From NCBI GenBank assembly GCA_028276345.1, contig JAPYWM010000006.1, forward strand, positions 1 to 19,173: DNA of 19,173 nucleotides. Reading direction: 5' to 3'. This DNA is from Sphingobacterium sp. GTDB taxonomy: Bacteria; Bacteroidota; Bacteroidia; SpSt-205. The position numbers were made by a program, and so were the translations under genes. Below are positions 1 to 7,674 of the stretch, one piece after another. The notes beneath the pieces were generated by a model. The model was not told where the DNA came from, did not search any database, and worked only from the letters and a program-made list of their open reading frames with translations. Position 1 is the first letter of the stretch; every line of letters starts with the position of its first letter.

Positions 1-159
1 TTGGTCAGCAATGCGGAGTTAGATGCGATAGAGGCGTCCGTGGCGCAGGAGGTGGCGGAGGCGGTGGCGTTTGCGGAGGAGAGTCCCTTCCCGCCGGCGG
101 AGGCGCTCTATGAAGACGTGTATGTGCAGCCAGATTACCCATTTTTGCGGGAATGGTAG
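1..159 (+). CDS. pdhA: Pyruvate dehydrogenase E1 component alpha subunit, C-terminal fragment
   Basis: Frame 1 is open from the window edge to a TAG at 157-159 and encodes 52 residues. It ends with an acidic helix, then SPFPPAEALYEDVYV and a DYPFLREW terminus. The pattern ESP-x-P-x-x-E-LY-x-DVYV followed by DYPF is how bacterial E1 alpha subunits of pyruvate dehydrogenase end, particularly in Bacteroidota. The full protein would be the thiamine-diphosphate subunit that decarboxylates pyruvate. The catalytic part lies upstream of the window, so the call rests on the tail alone. Its last seven bases overlap the start of the downstream phosphatase gene, which implies a shared transcript. A related branched-chain 2-oxoacid dehydrogenase alpha subunit is the main alternative. 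Confidence 0.7.
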   Translation: MVSNAELDAIEASVAQEVAEAVAFAEESPFPPAEALYEDVYVQPDYPFLREW

Positions 160-1571
160 AGGCAGCGCTCGTTTCGCATCCGGGGCGGGTCCGCCCAGAA
201 AACGAAGATTACGCCTATCATGGCCAGACGTCACAGGGGTATGTCGGGATTGTGTGTGATGGGATGGGGGGAGCAGCAGCCGGTGAGGTGGCTGCACGTG
301 TAGCCGCTGACGCGGCTTTCGAATATCTCCTAAGCGCTTCGCCGGAGCTGGATCCCCCCCAGCTGCTTCGTCAGGCTATTCAAGCCGCCCAGGAGCGCCT
401 CCTCCAAGTAGCTCAGCAACATCCCCAGTATCAGAACTTCGGCACTACCATCGCCATCGCCCTAATAAAAAACAATATGCTCTACCACGCACATGTAGGC
501 GATAGCCGAATTTACCTTTATAGCCGGGCAACGCTAACGCTTCTTACCGAAGATGACTCACTGGTCCAGCAGATGCTTCGGGAAGGGCTGATTACACCCG
601 ACCAGGCCCTTCATCACCCCCAGAAAAATATCCTTAGCCAGTGCTTAGGCCCCAATCAGCAGCCTACGCCTCATGTGGGGCAGGCTCGCCTCCGCAGCGG
701 AGACGTGATTCTTTTGTGTAGCGATGGACTCTCCAATCTCCTCTCGCAAGAAGAGCTGGTTGCCCAGCTCACGCAGGCGCCCACGCTTTCGGCAGCAGCG
801 GAAGGCCTCGTCGTTCAGGCTAACCGCCAGGGCGGGTATGATAATATTACCGTACTGCTTCTACGCCCTGCAGCCAAAAGCCCTACCTTTGCTTTGCCTA
901 TGAAACTCCCGCCTACCAAGTACCTTATTGCCGGGGGAATCGGCCTCGCTGTCGTCATCCTGCTCGTTGTAATCTTTTCCCGAAGTAGCCCGTCTGCTCC
1001 TGAGGCGGGTGATAGCGATGTTATCCTCCTGACAGACTCTACCGAGACCCAGAGCGCCTCTGAGGCTGCTCCGTCTGCCAGCGAAGGCTTACCCGCCCCT
1101 CCTGATAATGGATATGGTACCCCTTCGGAGCAGGCACCCCCGCCTCCGCCCGTCGCTGAAACCCCACAGCCCCCTACCGAAACCCAATCCGCCTCCAAAA
1201 CTTCTACCAAAACTTCTACCTCCTCCAGCAAATCCGAGAAATCTGGATCTTCCACCCCCAATAAGGCCTCTACTATTGAAATAATCGTCCAGAAAGGCGA
1301 TAATCTCACTCAGATTGCAAAAGCCTTCCATACTACACGTAGTGCTATTCAGAACGCCAATGGCCTTTCGAGCGATAACCTCCGCGCAGGCCAGAAGCTA
1401 TCCATTCCCGTCAAGGGCGTCAAAACCCACACTGTCCAAAAAGGTGAAAATCTTTCTAAGCTGGCTCGGCAATATCAGAGTTCTATTGAAGCTATCCGCA
1501 GAGCTAACAACCTCTCTGACAAAGACGAGATCAAGGCCGGCCAGAAGCTAAGGATTCCTATTCTGGAATAA
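153..1571 (+). CDS. Membrane PP2C-type Ser/Thr protein phosphatase with two C-terminal LysM domains
   Basis: This 472-residue protein has three parts. Residues 1-240 are a PP2C domain with the full metal-binding motif set: RPENEDY (14-20), DGMGG (36-40), GDSR (116-119), SDGL (190-193) and YDN (229-231). It should remove phosphate from Ser/Thr residues using Mn/Mg. Residues about 257-276 form one hydrophobic membrane helix. A Pro/Ser/Thr-rich linker follows (277-373), then two LysM modules at about 375-419 and 425-470, each with a V-x-KG-(D/E)-NL start and an AGQKL-x-IP end. The catalytic domain should be cytoplasmic and the LysM pair periplasmic, where LysM binds peptidoglycan. The ATG overlaps the pdhA stop codon by 7 bases and the kinase gene follows after 5 bp. 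The kinase is the obvious functional partner, which is an inference from position. No Shine-Dalgarno sequence is visible. Confidence 0.92.
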   Translation: MVEAALVSHPGRVRPENEDYAYHGQTSQGYVGIVCDGMGGAAAGEVAARVAADAAFEYLLSASPELDPPQLLRQAIQAAQERLLQVAQQHPQYQNFGTTIAIALIKNNMLYHAHVGDSRIYLYSRATLTLLTEDDSLVQQMLREGLITPDQALHHPQKNILSQCLGPNQQPTPHVGQARLRSGDVILLCSDGLSNLLSQEELVAQLTQAPTLSAAAEGLVVQANRQGGYDNITVLLLRPAAKSPTFALPMKLPPTKYLIAGGIGLAVVILLVVIFSRSSPSAPEAGDSDVILLTDSTETQSASEAAPSASEGLPAPPDNGYGTPSEQAPPPPPVAETPQPPTETQSASKTSTKTSTSSSKSEKSGSSTPNKASTIEIIVQKGDNLTQIAKAFHTTRSAIQNANGLSSDNLRAGQKLSIPVKGVKTHTVQKGENLSKLARQYQSSIEAIRRANNLSDKDEIKAGQKLRIPILE

Positions 1572-1576
1572 GGGCA

Positions 1577-3139
1577 ATGGCAGATCTTTTAGGGAAAAAA
1601 CTGCTCAACTATCGGATTGAGAAGCTCTTAGGGCAGGGAGGAATGGGTGAGGTCTATCTGGGTGTGCACACCGAGATAGAGCGAAAGGTAGCAATTAAGG
1701 TGATTAGCCCCCACCTAGCGCGGGATGAGCGGATCCGCGAGCGCTTTCGGCGAGAAGCGTTGATTCTTTCCCGGCTCAACCATCCGCATATCGTTCAGCT
1801 CTATGACTTCTGGGATCGGCCGGAAGGGCTTTTTCTCATCATGGAGTATGTCAATGGCATTGCGCTGGATCGGTATATTCATCGGGTTGTAGGCGGGCCG
1901 TTGCCGGTTAAGTTTGCTATAGAGCTTTTTTTGCAGGTTTTGGATGCTTTTAAGTATGCGCATGAGCAGGGCGTCATCCATCGGGATATCAAGCCTAGCA
2001 ATATCCTCATTCGAAACGATAATGTAGTCAAGATTTTAGATTTTGGCATTGCGCGAATCTTAGCCGGAGACGAAACACAAGGCGACAAACAAAAAGAGCT
2101 TACCCGTACGGGGACGACGCTGGGCACCGTGGCCTACATGAGCCCCGAGCAAATACGCGCAAAATCACCCGGCGACATTGACCATCGCTCAGATATCTAT
2201 TCGCTGGGACTGGTACTTTTTGAAATGCTCACAGGCCGTCCAGCTTACGATAGAAACGAACTTTCTGAGTTTGACCTTCTTCTCAAAATCGCCACTGAAC
2301 CGCCCCCCAGCCTCTTGAGTATCAATCCTAACCTCCCCCCAGAATTAGATTCCATCCTGTCCCACGCTCTCGCTAAAGATCGCCAAAATCGCTATCAAAG
2401 TTGTCAGGAATTCGCCAATGATCTGAAGAAATTTTTGGATAATTACGTGCAAAGTGCTGGGGCTTCCTCCACTACCTCTTCCTCCCGGAATCCCGCGCTG
2501 ACTACCCCCACCATGACTTCCCTTCGTCCCCCCTCCCGCCTTCAAAAAGCCCTCACCAGCCTGCGCGACTCTTTCATCGATAAGGGTAAATCCTCCTCTA
2601 AGGGCACGTTTTTGCGCATAGGTCTCGTGATAATCGGCATAGTTGTAGTTCTTTATGGGCTCTTTGCCTGGACTCGTTATAACAGCGCTAAGAAAGAGGC
2701 CCTTCAAGTCGCCCATGACTTCGTTGAGAAAGCTCTCCGCCAGCACGATGCCGGGATGCTCTCTGTCCTCCTGGCGGATACTTTGGAGCAGTTTTTTGAT
2801 GCCCCGCAGAAGTCTCTCTCCGAAATCCAAAAAGGCTACACCGACTTCTGGCAGGCCCTCCAAAGTGACTCCATAGCTTGGCATGGAGACCTCGCCATCA
2901 ATCAGCAGAATGACACCTGGATCGTACGTGGAATCCTCTACTACCACTACACTACTAAACCGAAAAAACTCATAGAACCGAAAAAACGTTACAATAAGCT
3001 CTGGGGACGCTACGAAACCTACAATGAGGTGAAAACTATTCCTCCGCAAACCCTCTGCAAGCTCAAGTCCTTGGAACTCTACATCCGGGCCGCTAAGATT
3101 ATTAGCATAAGACAAGTGGAGGAGAGGCCCTGCCCGTAA
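1577..3139 (+). CDS. Membrane Ser/Thr protein kinase (Hanks/PknB type) with an extracytoplasmic C-terminal domain
   Basis: This is a 520-residue eukaryotic-like kinase. Residues 12-287 form the kinase domain: glycine loop GQGGMG (19-24), VAIKV with Lys41, HRDIKPSN (135-142, catalytic Asp137), DFG (155-157), MSPE (188-191) and DIYSLG (206-211). All catalytic residues are present, so it should be active. A Ser/Thr/Pro-rich linker (about 293-340) leads to one membrane helix (about 347-365). The remaining 150 residues should lie outside the cytoplasm. They begin with a helix of the type AHDFVEKALRQHD, followed by FW and strand-like segments resembling NTF2/SnoaL-like folds; that comparison is tentative. 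There are no PASTA repeats. The gene starts 5 bp after the PP2C stop codon, so kinase and phosphatase are probably co-expressed and antagonistic. The substrate is unknown. Confidence 0.93.
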   Translation: MADLLGKKLLNYRIEKLLGQGGMGEVYLGVHTEIERKVAIKVISPHLARDERIRERFRREALILSRLNHPHIVQLYDFWDRPEGLFLIMEYVNGIALDRYIHRVVGGPLPVKFAIELFLQVLDAFKYAHEQGVIHRDIKPSNILIRNDNVVKILDFGIARILAGDETQGDKQKELTRTGTTLGTVAYMSPEQIRAKSPGDIDHRSDIYSLGLVLFEMLTGRPAYDRNELSEFDLLLKIATEPPPSLLSINPNLPPELDSILSHALAKDRQNRYQSCQEFANDLKKFLDNYVQSAGASSTTSSSRNPALTTPTMTSLRPPSRLQKALTSLRDSFIDKGKSSSKGTFLRIGLVIIGIVVVLYGLFAWTRYNSAKKEALQVAHDFVEKALRQHDAGMLSVLLADTLEQFFDAPQKSLSEIQKGYTDFWQALQSDSIAWHGDLAINQQNDTWIVRGILYYHYTTKPKKLIEPKKRYNKLWGRYETYNEVKTIPPQTLCKLKSLELYIRAAKIISIRQVEERPCP

Positions 3140-3276
3140 GGAGGCTACTGCCCTGGGCACTGGGAACCTTCTTAGGCGGCGGCTCGACGTTTCGCCAGGG
3201 CTTAGGGAGGGAATATAGACGGAGGCGGATTATTTAGATGCTTTTTCAGCGGGATGAAGGGGGGTAGCTGGATGGG

Positions 3277-4206
3277 TTATACCAGCTGGTGGGTTTGTTT
3301 TTTCAGGAAGCCGTGGGCGAAGTCGGCGCCGCTCAGGGTTTTTCGGCCTTCGAGGCGCACTTCGAGGAGCTCCAGCACACCTTCGGAGCAGGCGACGAGG
3401 AGGTGACCTTTTTCAAAATAGAGCGTGCCGGGTGGGGCGTTGAAGGTGCGGTGGGGATGGTAAGTGGCCCGTAGGACTTGGAGGCGCTTATCTTGGAAGG
3501 TAGTCCAGGCGAGGGGTTGGGGATACAGGCCCCGGATGAGGTTGTAGATAGCGCGGGCGGGCTTATCCCATCGGATGCGGGTGTTGGCGGAGGTGAGCTT
3601 AGGCGCATAAGGGGCATCGGGTAGGTGCGGCTGGGGAAAGGGCTGTAGGGTGCCCAGCGCCAGCCCTTCCAGCACTTGGAGGATCGCTCGGGCCCCCACT
3701 TCGGCGAGGAAGTTCTCTAAATCGCCGGCGCTCCAGGTCTCGGGTAGAGGATATTTTTCTTGATAGAGGAGGGCGCCTGTATCAATGCCCTCATTGATCT
3801 GGAAGATGGAGAGGCCGGTTTCGGTTTCGCCGTGAATGATAGTCCAGGGGATGGGCGCAGCTCCCCGATAGGCCGGGAGCAGGGAAGGGTGGAGATTGAG
3901 GGCGCCGTAAGGGGGGAGCTCCCACAGGGCCCGCGGCAGTATCCGGTAAGCAATCACAACGAAGGCGTGGGCGCCGATGGCTCTTAAGCGGTCTGGTAGG
4001 GTAGGGTCTTTGGGGGAATCTACCTCCCAGATCGGGAGTCCGAGCTTCAGGGCGGCTTCTTTGATGGGCGTGGGGGTGGGCTGGTGACCACGACCAGCCG
4101 GCTTATCGGGATTGGTGATGACAGCGGTAACTTCATGGACGGAATTCGCCAATGCCTGTAAGGTCGGGATCCCAAAAGCACCATTTCCAAAAAAGACCAA
4201 CCGCAT
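3277..4206 (-). CDS. fmt: Methionyl-tRNA formyltransferase
   Basis: This 309-residue enzyme transfers a formyl group from 10-formyltetrahydrofolate to the amino group of Met-tRNA(fMet), making the initiator for translation. It has the expected N-terminal Rossmann start MRLVFFGNGAFG, the TNPDKPAGRG loop (31-40), the catalytic segment LNLHPSLLPAYRG with Asn104 and His106, and GIDTGAL with Asp142. The C-terminal part carries the RGLYPQPLAWT segment typical of the tRNA-binding domain. Length is normal for the family. One oddity is AYRILP at 86-91, where many homologues have a glycine instead of Arg. The ATG shares one base with the leuS stop codon (TGATG), so the two are probably translationally coupled in one transcript. 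It faces the kinase gene convergently, 137 bp away. Confidence 0.96.
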   Translation of the reverse strand: MRLVFFGNGAFGIPTLQALANSVHEVTAVITNPDKPAGRGHQPTPTPIKEAALKLGLPIWEVDSPKDPTLPDRLRAIGAHAFVVIAYRILPRALWELPPYGALNLHPSLLPAYRGAAPIPWTIIHGETETGLSIFQINEGIDTGALLYQEKYPLPETWSAGDLENFLAEVGARAILQVLEGLALGTLQPFPQPHLPDAPYAPKLTSANTRIRWDKPARAIYNLIRGLYPQPLAWTTFQDKRLQVLRATYHPHRTFNAPPGTLYFEKGHLLVACSEGVLELLEVRLEGRKTLSGADFAHGFLKKQTHQLV

Positions 4207-6998
4207 CAGACGACGACATTGATGATTTTGCTGGGGACAACCACGATGCGTTTAATAGGCTTATCCTGGGTATAGCGGGAGAGACGCGGGTCTGTACGCA
4301 CGTGGTTTTCTATGTCGGAGGGCGGGAAGTCGGCTGGCAGCTCTATGTGGAAGCGGAGTTTGCCATTGACGGAGACGGGGTAGGTGATAGTTTCGGCTTG
4401 GAGCAGGGCCGGGTCATACGTCGGCCAAGAAGCCTCTTGGAGTGGGGTGGTGTGCCCGAGTCTTTCCCAGAGTTCGGAAGCTATGTGGGGCGCAAAAGGC
4501 TCCAAAAGTATCAGTACAGGCTCCCAAATAGCGCGTTTTCGGCATCCGAGGCGCTGCATTTCATTGAGGAAGGACATGAAGTGGGAGACGCAGGTGTTGA
4601 AGCTTAGGCGGTCTAAGTCTTCGGTGATGCGCTTGATGAGGTGGTGCAGGTGGCGCAGCTCCTCACGAGTGGGCTCATCCAGCGGGAGATTGAGCGGGGC
4701 GAAGGGTTCTATCGCCTCTGTCTGCGTGAGGAAGCGCCAGAGCCGCCGCAGAAACTGATAAGGCCCCTGAATCCCCCGGGGGTCCCAGGGCTTGGTTTGT
4801 GTGAGCGGCCCTAAGAACATCTCATACAGCCGGAAGGTATCTGCACCGTAGGTCTCGCATAGCTCGTCCGGCGTAACGACATTGTGGAAGGACTTGGACA
4901 TTTTTTCAATGACCGGCTCGCCATGAAAGACCCCTTCGGCATTGGGGATGAATTCCGCGTCCTGGTACTCGGGCATCCAGGCGCGGAAGCCGTCTATATC
5001 CACTTGGGTGTCGTTGGCCAGGCGGATATCTATGCGGATGGGGAGGTAGTTGGCCTTTTGGTCGGGCGGAATGAGGTCGGCAGAAACGAAACGAGGGGCG
5101 GATTTGTCCTTGTAAATGATGATGGAGCGGCCGAGGATCATGCCTTGGTTGACGAGCTTTTGGAAGGGTTCTGCTACGGGGGCGAGGCCGAGGTCGTAGA
5201 GGAAGTGGGTCCAGAAGCGGGCGTAGAGGAGGTGGCCGACGGCGTGTTCGGCGCCGCCGACGTAGAGGTCGACGGGAAGCCAGTAGCGGAGCTTTTCGGG
5301 GTGGGCGGGGGCGGTGTTATTGTGGGGGTCGCAGTAGCGGAGGAAGTACCAGCTGGAGCCGGCCCAGCCGGGCATGGTGTCGGTTTCCCGCTGGCCGCCC
5401 TGGTAGTTTACCCACTCCGTGATGCGGGCAAGGGGGGAGCGGCCATCACCGGTGGGTTCGTAGCGCTCTACAGGCGGGAGGGTGACGGGTAATTCTTCCA
5501 GCGGCACGGGGTAGGGGATAGCGTCCCGCCAGATAATAGGGAAGGGCTCACCCCAGTAGCGCTGCCGAGAGAAGACCACATCGCGCAGGCGATACTGCAC
5601 GGTGGGTTGGCCTTTTCCGTCCTGAGCGAGGAGCTCCCGGATGCGGGCAATCGCCTCTGGCACGGGCAGCCCGGTTAGAATGCCCGAGTCGGTCAGGATG
5701 CCGTCTTTAGCTTCGTAGGCCTGATTTTCGGCGGAGATACCTGCGAGGATACTCCGAATAGGCAGGTGGAAGTGTTTGGCGAAGAGCCAGTCGCGCTGAT
5801 CATGAGCGGGCACGGCCATGATGGCGCCCGTCCCGTAGCCCATCAGCACATAGTCACTAATCCAGATGGGGAGCTTTTCGCCGGTGTAGGGGTGGATAGC
5901 ATAGGTGCCCAGAGGGATGCCGGTGGGCGTAGCTCCGCCGATGAGGCGGTCGCGCTCGGAGCGGCGTTGGGTAGCTTGCTGATAGGCTTCCACAGCGGCC
6001 TTCTGGTGGGGGGCTGTGAGCTTCTCTACAAGGGGGTGCTCCGGCGCCAGCACCAGAAACGTTGCCCCCCACAGCGTATCCGGCCGAGTAGAGAAGACCT
6101 CTATCCGAACCTTCTCTCCCGCAGGCGTGTAGGCATCAAAGTAAATGAGAGCCCCTTCTGAGCGGCCAATCCAGTTGCGCTGCTGCTCCTTGATGGCTTC
6201 GGGCCAGTCTATCTTCTCCAGCCCCTCCAGAAGCCGCTCCGCATACGCCGTAATCCGCAAAAACCACTGCCGCATAGGAACCCGATACACCGGATGGCCT
6301 CCCCGCTCCGAAAAACCATCCTTAACTTCCTCGTTAGCCAGGACGGTGCCGAGGGCCGGACACCAGTTGACCATCCCCTCCGCCGTATACGCTAAACGAT
6401 AATGCATCAGCACATCGGAGCGCTGCTTTTCGTTCCAGCTTTTCCACTCCGCAGCTGTAAAGGTGCCTACGTAGGAGGTGGCGGCTTCTACGGAGAGATT
6501 ACCGGTGGTCTCAAAAATGGCCGTGAGCTCATGAATAGGGCGAGCTTTTTGGCGTTTTTTGTCGTACCAGTGGGAGAAAAGGAGCAGGAAGATGTACTGG
6601 GTCCACTTGTAGTAGGTAGGGTCGGAGGTTTTGACGGCTCGATTCCAGGGATAGCCTAAGCCGATGCGTTTGAGCTGAGCGGTATAACGGGCGATGTTTT
6701 GTTCGGTGGTGATAGCGGGGTGGATGCCGGTGCGCAGGGCGTAGGTCTCCGCGGGAAGCCCAAACGCATCAAAGCCCATCGGGTGAAGTACCGCATAACC
6801 CTGGTGGCGTTTATAGCGGGCTACGATATCCGTGGCGATATAGCCCAGAGGATGGCCTACGTGTAGGCCGGCGCCCGAGGGATAGGGAAACATGTCCAGC
6901 ACATAATACTTCGGGCGGGCCGGGTCTTCTATGGCCTCATACGTGCCTGCTTTTTCCCAGCGGTCCTGCCACTTTTTATCCAGGGCGGCGAACCCCAT
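4206..6998 (-). CDS. leuS: Leucyl-tRNA synthetase
   Basis: This class Ia synthetase charges tRNA(Leu) with leucine in the cytoplasm. From the start chosen here it has 930 residues. The HIGH motif appears as HVGH (46-49), the editing (CP1) domain shows STRPDT (303-308) and GYGTGAIMAVPAHDQRD (387-403), MPGWAGSSWYF is at about 542-552, and KMSKS is at 699-703. About 45 extra residues lie between NQGMI and KMSKS, as in Bacteroidota LeuRS. The frame is open to position 7100, but the start is placed at the ATG at 6998. There the protein begins MGFAALDKKWQDRWE, matching normal LeuRS N-termini, and a TACCTTTG promoter element sits 6 bases upstream. Extra N-terminal residues from the 7100 start would run into the tpx promoter region. 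fmt follows with a one-base overlap. Confidence 0.96.
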   Translation of the reverse strand: MGFAALDKKWQDRWEKAGTYEAIEDPARPKYYVLDMFPYPSGAGLHVGHPLGYIATDIVARYKRHQGYAVLHPMGFDAFGLPAETYALRTGIHPAITTEQNIARYTAQLKRIGLGYPWNRAVKTSDPTYYKWTQYIFLLLFSHWYDKKRQKARPIHELTAIFETTGNLSVEAATSYVGTFTAAEWKSWNEKQRSDVLMHYRLAYTAEGMVNWCPALGTVLANEEVKDGFSERGGHPVYRVPMRQWFLRITAYAERLLEGLEKIDWPEAIKEQQRNWIGRSEGALIYFDAYTPAGEKVRIEVFSTRPDTLWGATFLVLAPEHPLVEKLTAPHQKAAVEAYQQATQRRSERDRLIGGATPTGIPLGTYAIHPYTGEKLPIWISDYVLMGYGTGAIMAVPAHDQRDWLFAKHFHLPIRSILAGISAENQAYEAKDGILTDSGILTGLPVPEAIARIRELLAQDGKGQPTVQYRLRDVVFSRQRYWGEPFPIIWRDAIPYPVPLEELPVTLPPVERYEPTGDGRSPLARITEWVNYQGGQRETDTMPGWAGSSWYFLRYCDPHNNTAPAHPEKLRYWLPVDLYVGGAEHAVGHLLYARFWTHFLYDLGLAPVAEPFQKLVNQGMILGRSIIIYKDKSAPRFVSADLIPPDQKANYLPIRIDIRLANDTQVDIDGFRAWMPEYQDAEFIPNAEGVFHGEPVIEKMSKSFHNVVTPDELCETYGADTFRLYEMFLGPLTQTKPWDPRGIQGPYQFLRRLWRFLTQTEAIEPFAPLNLPLDEPTREELRHLHHLIKRITEDLDRLSFNTCVSHFMSFLNEMQRLGCRKRAIWEPVLILLEPFAPHIASELWERLGHTTPLQEASWPTYDPALLQAETITYPVSVNGKLRFHIELPADFPPSDIENHVRTDPRLSRYTQDKPIKRIVVVPSKIINVVV

Positions 6999-7004
6999 AG
7001 GCTG

Positions 7005-7012
7005 CAAAGGTA
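7005..7012 (-). promoter_or_regulatory. Bacteroidota -7 element for leuS
   Basis: On the minus strand this reads TACCTTTG, an exact match to the Bacteroidota TAnnTTTG -7 consensus. It ends 6 bases before the leuS ATG. Transcription starting about 4-7 bases after the element would give a leaderless or nearly leaderless mRNA. I see no clear TTG -33 element at the usual distance. Confidence 0.55.
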
Positions 7013-7104
7013 AGGTTGGGGGGAGGATAGTTTCCTGTCGCGCCGCTATCTCTGTCGGCATTGGGATGGCTGTCAGCAGAAGGGTAAGAAACCCTCGCAA
7101 GAGC

Positions 7105-7112
7105 TACCTTTG
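7105..7112 (+). promoter_or_regulatory. Bacteroidota -7 element for tpx
   Basis: This reads TACCTTTG, the same 8-mer as the divergent leuS element and an exact TAnnTTTG match. The tpx ATG begins 3 bases after it, at 7116. This geometry makes a leaderless tpx mRNA likely and argues against the TTG at 7110 being the start, because that codon lies inside the promoter element. Confidence 0.55.
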
Positions 7113-7115
7113 TAC

Positions 7116-7628
7116 ATGCCTACAACCGTAACCCTGCGAGGAACACCCCTCGCCCTCTACGGAAGCCCTCTCAAACCTGGAGACTACGCACCCGAAGCCT
7201 CCCTCATCACCAGCAAGTTAGAGGAGCTTATCGTCGGTGGTGCCCGCGGTAAGCCTCAGATTCTCATTACCGTCCCCTCGCTGGATACGCCCGTATGCGC
7301 CGCCGAAGCGAAGAAGTTCAATGAGGCCCTTGCCGCCATGAAGGACAAGATCGTGGCTGCGGTCATCTCTATGGACCTTCCCTTTGCGCAGAGCCGCTAT
7401 TGCGAAAGTTATCAGGTAGAGGGGCTGCCCATCGCCTCGGATTATCGCTTTCGGGATATGGCGCGGTATGGCGTAGTAGTAGCCGAGGGACCGCTGCGGG
7501 GTATTCTGGCCCGGGCGGTCTTCGTCGTGAATCCCTCCGGCCAAATCACCTACACCGAGCTCGTCCCCGAGATTGGCCAGGAGCCCAACTACGATGCGGC
7601 CCTCAGCGCTCTCCGGGCTCTCCTCTAA
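7116..7628 (+). CDS. tpx: Thiol peroxidase (Tpx family, atypical 2-Cys peroxiredoxin)
   Basis: This 170-residue cytoplasmic peroxidase reduces hydrogen peroxide and alkyl peroxides, normally with thioredoxin as donor. The peroxidatic cysteine is Cys61 in VPSLDTPVC (53-61) and the resolving cysteine is Cys96 in DLPFAQSRYC (87-96), the Tpx signature spacing. The ASDYRFRD segment (108-114) and the conserved LARAVFVV with Arg133 (131-138) are also present. Length is normal. The ATG at 7116 gives MPTTVTLRGTPL, a typical Tpx N-terminus; the two codons before it overlap the promoter. It is divergent from leuS and is followed 46 bp later by the PhoD-like phosphatase on the same strand, probably in one transcript. 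Confidence 0.95.
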   Translation: MPTTVTLRGTPLALYGSPLKPGDYAPEASLITSKLEELIVGGARGKPQILITVPSLDTPVCAAEAKKFNEALAAMKDKIVAAVISMDLPFAQSRYCESYQVEGLPIASDYRFRDMARYGVVVAEGPLRGILARAVFVVNPSGQITYTELVPEIGQEPNYDAALSALRALL

Positions 7629-7674
7629 AATGAGACCTCCCAAGGCTTTGTTATCCCCTCTCCTCCCTCACTCT

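Noticed and set aside
2345..3160. 271-residue minus-strand frame antisense to the kinase gene
   Set aside because: It is a shadow of the kinase C-terminal coding region, has no recognisable motif, and the plus-strand kinase frame is well supported throughout.
3150..3201. GCCCTGG and CCAGGGC inverted repeat after the kinase gene
   Set aside because: The loop is 38 bases and no U-tract follows, so it does not qualify as a terminator.
3266..3300. AGCTGG/CCAGCT hairpin followed by T-rich sequence at the end of fmt
   Set aside because: The stem has only 6 bp with a ten-base loop, it overlaps the last fmt codons, and the T-rich run is broken. It could be a weak plus-strand terminator for the kinase transcript but is too poor to call.
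4884..5492. 202-residue plus-strand frame inside leuS
   Set aside because: It is antisense to conserved LeuRS sequence including the segment around KMSKS. The Gly/Val-rich product is what a GC-rich complement gives.
7061..7100. Upstream LeuRS starts at 7100 or 7061
   Set aside because: They add residues unlike LeuRS N-termini and run across the promoter-like element at 7005-7012.
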